From positions 1 to 20,799 of the forward strand of contig NBIV01000516.1 of the NCBI GenBank assembly GCA_003194525.1: a stretch of 20,799 nt of DNA. The letters are read 5' to 3'. The notes under the pieces were generated by a model, which saw only the letters and a program-made list of their open reading frames with translations, was not told the origin of the DNA and made no database searches. Positions 16,945-20,799 of this stretch are shown here, piece by piece (position 1 is the stretch's first letter; each line of letters begins with the position of its first letter). The translations under genes were made by a program, and so were the position numbers. The DNA is from Gracilariopsis chorda. Taxonomy: Eukaryota; Rhodophyta; Florideophyceae; Gracilariales; Gracilariaceae.

Positions 16945-17344
16945 ATGCGATGGGTTTGGATTGGAATAGTAATAGGAATACATGACTATGGATGAGTAAG
17001 AAATGTGCAGAAAGCAGTTTACGGGTAGCAATGAGGCGTGTTGGTGGTAGGTGTAACCACAACTACATCCGCAACATTTTCATACCTCGAACACTGACCG
17101 TATCTCATTATGTCCAATTGTACGTGTTCGATAATTCATTTGGTGGCAGCAAATCGCAATTATATCAAACCTTCCTTTCCACTATCAGCTGGCAGTATCG
17201 TACGAAGTCTTCGGAAAGGAATTTTTAAGGCGTTCACACCCCACTCCGCAGTCTGGCGGTAAGCAGGATATATTTTCTCAAGTACACAGTCTATTGCCGC
17301 CATCTCTATAGACCTCGGCACCTGTTTTTGCTTTTTTCGACTTC
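16945..17344. other. Intergenic stretch
   Basis: A plus frame at 16992-17228 (78 codons) has no motif. The right part, next to the stop of the minus-strand gene, is pyrimidine-rich (for example CCTGTTTTTGCTTTTTTCG at about 17321-17340). Confidence 0.3.
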
Positions 17345-17817
17345 CTAGAGCGCAACAACTTCCCGTTTGTTACTGTTTATGTTGGCTGCGAATGCACTAT
17401 CAGCAAAAGATTGCGTATCCGGTGGCGTGACCTCGTCAGACAATCGTGGCAGTATAGACCAGAAACTCCTGCTATTTTCGATCGTGCATGAGCCTGGGTA
17501 GTTGATCGCTGCATGGATGATTTCCCCATAGAAGTTCCACACGAACAGGTTTGTAACCTCTGTATTCTGCGTATATCCTTCGAAGTAAGAGTTCTGGAGA
17601 TTAGAATCATCGTAACTTGCGCAACGGAAACGGCCGCCATCAACAACGCCAAATACTCCCTTCAAATATATGGCTGTTTTTTGGTTTCGACTGCTCCAGA
17701 CGTCTTGCAGAATCCTGCATCTCCACTATACTGGCATTCAATTCGCGCTTCCGGTATATTTCCGGCTTTTAGAGCTCTCAACATCAACATTAATCGTATA
17801 TTAACCACACACTCACG
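17345..17817 (-). pseudogene. Cys-containing protein of unknown family, frameshifted
   Basis: Two minus-strand frames join smoothly. The first, open from 17817, reads AGNIPEARIECQYSGDAGFC then KTSGAVETKKQPYI and ends in a TGA. One base shifted, the second reads GVFGVVDGGRFRCASYDDSN, LQNSYFEGYTQNTEVTNLFV, WNFYGEIIHAAINYPGSC, and runs on to REVVAL and a TAA at 17345-17347. The shift lies near 17660-17670. Composition (Gly, Tyr, Asn, Phe, spaced Cys) suits an extracellular beta-rich domain, but I recognise no family and see no signal peptide in this part. The upstream frames at 17790-18262 may be its N-terminal exons or remains. A single-base sequencing error would also explain the shift. Confidence 0.5.
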
Positions 17818-18262
17818 CTAGACGGTACAAGGCCGAATATTGGGCAAAGCGAGTACATAACATCCGCTGTTCTCACATACCACAGTACCCAATCCCAGAA
17901 GGTCCACTGATCGCAAACCTGCTTTTCGTCCTCTGTCTTGCCATGCTTGGAATATGGAGAATAATATTCACAGTTTTGACGCACGTTCTCAATTTGAGAA
18001 GAAGATCGTGGAAGAACCGCCATCTGTTAGCGTTCAAATGAACGAGTAAAATTGTCATCTTTACCACAGGATAACATTCATACCAGTCCGTGCCGACTTG
18101 AGCGTGGATAACTTTTTTTAACCGACTCGTTTCAACTTTCTCTTTTTGGAGATGCGTCGTTGCGGTTGAAGAGCGTAAACTGTGTTCAAACGAAACATGG
18201 TTGTATCCCACCACATAGTACCGAGAAGAAGAGCATACAAACAGTTCTGTGTGAGTTCTCAT
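17790..18262 (-). pseudogene. Upstream frames, possibly the N-terminal part of the Cys-containing gene
   Basis: A minus frame from the ATG at 18260-18262 reads MRTHTELFVCSSSRYYVVGY and later IHAQVGTDWYECYPVVKM. A second frame, from an ATG at 18021-18023, reads MAVLPRSSSQIENVRQNCEY and then EKQVCDQWTFWDWVLWYVRT before stopping at 17790. The second has the Cys/Trp/Tyr-rich texture of the downstream gene. A donor-like GTATGTGAG lies on the minus strand near 17873-17881 within WYVRT, so splicing to the next block is possible. Neither frame matches a known family. Confidence 0.3.
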
Positions 18263-18719
18263 CCTGAAAGGTATGTCAGTGCATGTTGTCGAAGTTAGTA
18301 ACGTGGAACAGCTGAGGAGACGGTAGTTAGATGGAGGTGGGTTGGGTCTGATATTCGTAAAAGGAGAGTTGGTTGCTTGTCACTTACTGGATATCAGCGT
18401 TTGTCGTTCTGCAGCGGGTACCAGAACCCCGCTGCAAACGACAAACTTGCAGCGAGTGAAGTTTTTTTTGCGACGCCCTATTGGATACAAGCGTGTCACT
18501 CTCTCAGTTTGTCAATTCCTGGATACTCCCATTGTACCCTGAGTGCACGGCACACCTATGGGGATAGCTAAGAGACAGTGGCAACGGCTATCTCTTTTCT
18601 CGCGATTTTCGACCAGATTTGTGAAACGTCTGCGGTGTTGCATGCACCGCCAGAAGAAAATATGGGCAGTGGGTTCATTTTCTTTTCACTGAGATGTTGA
18701 TAAAACGGTTTGGGAGACT
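18263..18719. other. Stretch without a supported gene, holding a strong hairpin
   Basis: Short frames at 18342-18542 and 18377-18571 run through the hairpin at 18399-18446 and have no motif. A smaller hairpin (GCGGTG / CACCGC) lies near 18631-18651. Confidence 0.35.
18399..18446. repeat. Hairpin with 19-base stem, one bulge, nine-base loop
   Basis: The left arm at 18399-18418 is fully complementary to the right arm at 18428-18446 except for one unpaired C at 18409; loop TACCAGAAC. The right arm's GCTGCAA (18431-18437) can instead pair with TTGCAGC immediately downstream (18447-18453), so two mutually exclusive stems are possible. Confidence 0.8.
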
Positions 18720-18923
18720 ATGGTGGCAATACCGGTGCAAAGGGTTAAGGGTCAACCTTTCCATGGTGCTCTCCTTCCTCTGTATCACCAAAGGAAAGCG
18801 AAATCCGCACTGCTGTTGTTTGCCTTCATTATGGCGTGGGTAGACAAAGTTTTGACAGCTGGATCACCTCATTCCACCTGTGCTACTTTTCATGACCTCT
18901 ACAACGACATGTACCAACGGTAG
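18720..18923 (+). CDS. Unidentified short open frame, 67 codons
   Basis: ATG-initiated, reading MVAIPVQRVKGQPFHGALLP, a helical hydrophobic middle (SALLLFAFIMAWVDKVL), and ending FHDLYNDMYQR before TAG. It might be a small membrane-associated peptide or a fragment of a larger coding region; no family recognised, and chance is not excluded. Confidence 0.2.
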   Translation: MVAIPVQRVKGQPFHGALLPLYHQRKAKSALLLFAFIMAWVDKVLTAGSPHSTCATFHDLYNDMYQR

Positions 18924-18974
18924 CTCTTGCATTATATTTTGATGTGTGTCATACGTGTATTACACGTGTCTGAC

Positions 18975-19076
18975 AGCAATGACATAAGCTAGCAATGACA
19001 TTGCTATTCTGTGTTCTATTGGGTAGCATGGCAAGTAACCCTCCAGCTACTTGCCACGTGTAATATTTCTGCTACC
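18975..19076. repeat. Palindrome cluster, LTR-like
   Basis: Three nested designs are visible. AGCAATGACAT occurs twice in direct orientation (18975-18985 and 18991-19001). The second copy forms the palindrome AGCAATG-A-CATTGCT (18991-19005). Further on, GGTAGCA plus TGGCAAGTA (19022-19037) pairs with TACTTGCCA (19048-19056) and TGCTACC (19070-19076), giving a stem of 16 pairs with an internal loop. A TATA-like GCATAAAAG follows at 19081-19089. The arrangement suits an LTR promoter region, though the LTR limits are unknown. Confidence 0.6.
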
Positions 19077-19221
19077 GAGATGCATAAAAGTAGGTTTGCT
19101 TCAATGCCCTCGGTTGCACAAAACAACTCGAACAAGACACACACAGACAAAACAATAAAAATTCTTGGCGCGCTTTTTTGCAGCGCTAACATGGTACTCC
19201 ATAGAAAATTAGACGCCTCTA

Positions 19222-20154
19222 GTGCAAACATTCGCATATATACATCTTTGTCGGCAGTTCAAAGAGGATGTTGTCAAAATCGTTTTCTACTATGAAAATG
19301 TCATTATGGAGGGACAGTCCTTAGAAGAGAGGGCGTCGGAAATCATCCGATGTCTTGATAGTGAAGCATTTGACTATTATTAGGATACTTATGCAATCGA
19401 TAGCAGTTTACCTAAAAGGCTTTAGACTATTCTGAAGTAAAGCGTTTGCTACTCTAAAATTTGCAGTTGTTGAAAAACTGCAAAAGCTTATAAGGAAATC
19501 AATGGGCGTATAAGCTTGGACCACTGAAACTTGTTGAGTCTTTAAAGGAAATGAATCAGTATTCTGAGAAGGCTAGTTTCAACGAACAAGCCAAGTATGG
19601 ACTTCTTGAGAACGCTGTCTTGGAGCATATGGATCTTGCTATGTTCTTCCTGGTCAGAAGAGCGGATGACTATGAGTCTTTGAAGAAGACAGTTCAAGAC
19701 TTGTGAATTGTTTTAAGTCCATCCATTCTCCATATTCATTTGCTCATGGTTTATATTTCTTGAGGGTGAACCAAAGAAGATGACGCTTAGTCCAGAACAG
19801 GCAGTCCAGTCCTTGGAAAATAAGGTAGAGGATCTTGCTGAGCATATTTCACAACTCTCTCTGTTATTGAAGAAAACACAGAGTGAGCAAACACAAGAGA
19901 GTATGATTGGCACATGTTCGTATTGCAAGAAACCCGGTCATGGCGCCTCAAAATGCCCTGAAAACCACACACAAAACACTCCTTGCAGAAGATGTGACAA
20001 ATTGGGGCATCTTGAAGCTTCATGCTGGGCAAGAATTCCAGCTCCACAGCTGAAGAAGGTACAGATTTCCAAGGCTGATGTTGAATCGAAACCTGAGAGG
20101 AACCTGAAATTTTTCTCTGATTCTAATGCAGACCATCTCCAAATAATCAAGTAA
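19222..20154 (+). pseudogene. gag with two CCHC zinc knuckles, N-terminal half decayed
   Basis: From about 19222 the plus frame reads FKEDVVKIVFYYENVIMEGQ, SLEERASEIIRCLDSEAFDY and then a TAG (19381-19383), with further stops at 19423 and 19438. A parallel frame gives DYSEVKRLLL, a third gives KFAVVEKLQK, and LVESLKEMNQYSEKASFN to YESLKKTVQDL (19530-19703) ends in TGA. These helices match the capsid region of retroelement gags. From 19780 the frame is clean: a coiled-coil-like SLENKVEDLAEHISQLSLLL, then CSYCKKPGHGASKC (19915-19956) and CRRCDKLGHLEASC (19984-20025), both CX2CX4HX4C with all ligands present, followed by W and a Lys-rich tail. Knuckles bind the element RNA during packaging. Confidence 0.83.
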
Positions 20155-20762
20155 AAGTGGTCATTGAATGTCAAGAAGTAGAAGTTATGAATACTACTAA
20201 ACGAGTTCCTGATGTTAGAGCCCTCTCAAAGCAATATAAGGCATCAGAAGCGGATCTTTCACCCTTGCTGAATCCAATAGAGCGCGTTCTTTTGACAGTA
20301 GGGGAAAAAGAGCCTACGCGACTTCCCTCCTTTCGGAAGAGAACTTCCACTCGAAGAACAGGGAAAAAAAAGAAAGCTTCAACTAAACGCAAGCCATCCA
20401 TACCGGATCATGTTGGTAATTATAATGTTTTGATTGAAATTGCCAATGTCTCATGTGGCCTCAAGTTTGAACAACTTTTGCATGGAGACGTTGATGAAGC
20501 CAAGAAGCAAATCAAGAAGTTATTCGTGAAGAATGTTGCATCTCGAGCAATGACTGCTACGCAGACAGATTCACCCACAAGAAGACTAAACATTTTCTCA
20601 TTGAAGTTATATGGAACGCCTGTTGCAGCGTTATTGGACTCGGGAGCAGTACCGAATCTTATGTCCCTTTCATTTGCAGAAGGACTTGGCTTATCTCCAG
20701 AATCTACCATTAAAAAGATAACAGTGGCTGATGGAACCTCATCTGTTGTGAAAGGGATATAA
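20127..20762 (+). pseudogene. Aspartic protease (retropepsin) start of pol
   Basis: This frame opens at 20127 inside the end of gag (which stops at 20152-20154) and is shifted -1 relative to it, so a programmed or mutational shift within 28 bases is needed for fusion. It reads VIECQEVEVMNTTKRVPDVR, a linker LLNPIERVLLTVGEKEPTRL, a strongly basic stretch (Arg/Lys at 20331-20393), YNVLIEIANVSCGLKFEQLL, and then LYGTPVAALLDSGAVPNLMS with the catalytic D-S-G at 20637-20645. The strand ITVADGTSSVVKGI follows, then a TAA at 20760-20762 where relatives continue (the next residues, RNRLVTFRSS, still fit the strand). The protease therefore ends at a premature stop. The role is cleavage of Gag-Pol during particle maturation. 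Confidence 0.8.
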
Positions 20763-20799
20763 CGGAATAGACTAGTGACTTTTAGAAGTTCAAGAACAC
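20763..20799 (+). pseudogene. Continuation of the protease frame past its stop, cut by the window end
   Basis: The same frame after TAA reads RNRLVTFRSSRT without another stop to the end, as expected if the stop is a point lesion in a longer pol. Confidence 0.45.

Larger units (their letters stand above)
18950..20799 (+). mobile_element. 5' part of a third LTR retrotransposon (leader, gag, protease)
   Basis: Palindromic LTR-like DNA (18960-19080) precedes a gag reading (19222-20154) with two CCHC knuckles and an aspartic protease frame (20127-20762) that runs towards the window end. The element continues beyond 20799, so reverse transcriptase and integrase are not seen and the lineage cannot be fixed. 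Gag type differs from that of the copia-order element (two knuckles against one, unrelated helices). Stops and frame changes are concentrated in the gag N-terminal half. Confidence 0.8.

Noticed and set aside
1..20799. CRISPR array, tRNA, rRNA or bacterial defence system
   Set aside because: No spaced identical repeats, no cloverleaf found by eye, no rRNA-like blocks and no operon structure.

Overview
The window looks like transposon-rich nuclear DNA from a eukaryote. There are no bacterial operons or ribosome-binding sites. Most recognisable coding matter belongs to decayed LTR retrotransposons, with isolated single-gene reading frames between them. Elements of these kinds, and the SANT-like DUF6818 family, are from memory common in oomycetes, red algae and fungi; I cannot choose among these from the sequence.

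Layout. (1) About 80-1300, plus strand: the 3' end of a Ty3/Gypsy chromovirus pol, with integrase core, integrase C-terminal region and chromodomain. It carries frameshifts, stops and a lost catalytic Glu, and is followed by a polypurine tract and possible LTR start. (2) 2050-4100: poorly interpretable DNA with a short dispersed repeat pair and one unidentified open frame. (3) 4078-7829, minus strand: a second LTR retrotransposon in Ty1/copia order (gag, zinc knuckle, protease, integrase), decayed and interrupted by a block of about 0.88 kb at 5337-6215. (4) 7830-9060: leader/LTR-like DNA with a strong hairpin and no gene. (5) 9060-13930: mostly non-coding DNA with two unidentified stop-poor minus-strand frames (9060-9785 and 11604-12334). 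(6) 14126-14773, minus strand: the best candidate for an intact host gene, a secreted Ser-Pro-repeat, Cys-rich protein whose linker is a (GGCGAT)9 repeat. (7) 16181-16944, plus strand: a broken DUF6818 (SANT/Myb-like) gene. (8) 17345-18262, minus strand: a broken or multi-exon gene for a Cys-containing protein of unknown family. (9) 18950-20799, plus strand: the 5' part of a third LTR retrotransposon, with palindromes, gag with two CCHC knuckles, and an aspartic protease, running off the window end.

The retroelement domains would once have worked together to package, mature and integrate element RNA, but every pol or gag frame I can follow has stops or shifts, so these copies look non-autonomous. 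I found no CRISPR array, tRNA, rRNA or convincing new multi-gene system. The most open questions are the unidentified minus-strand frame at 11604-12334, the secreted Ser-Pro gene, and the nature of the block inserted in the copia-order element.
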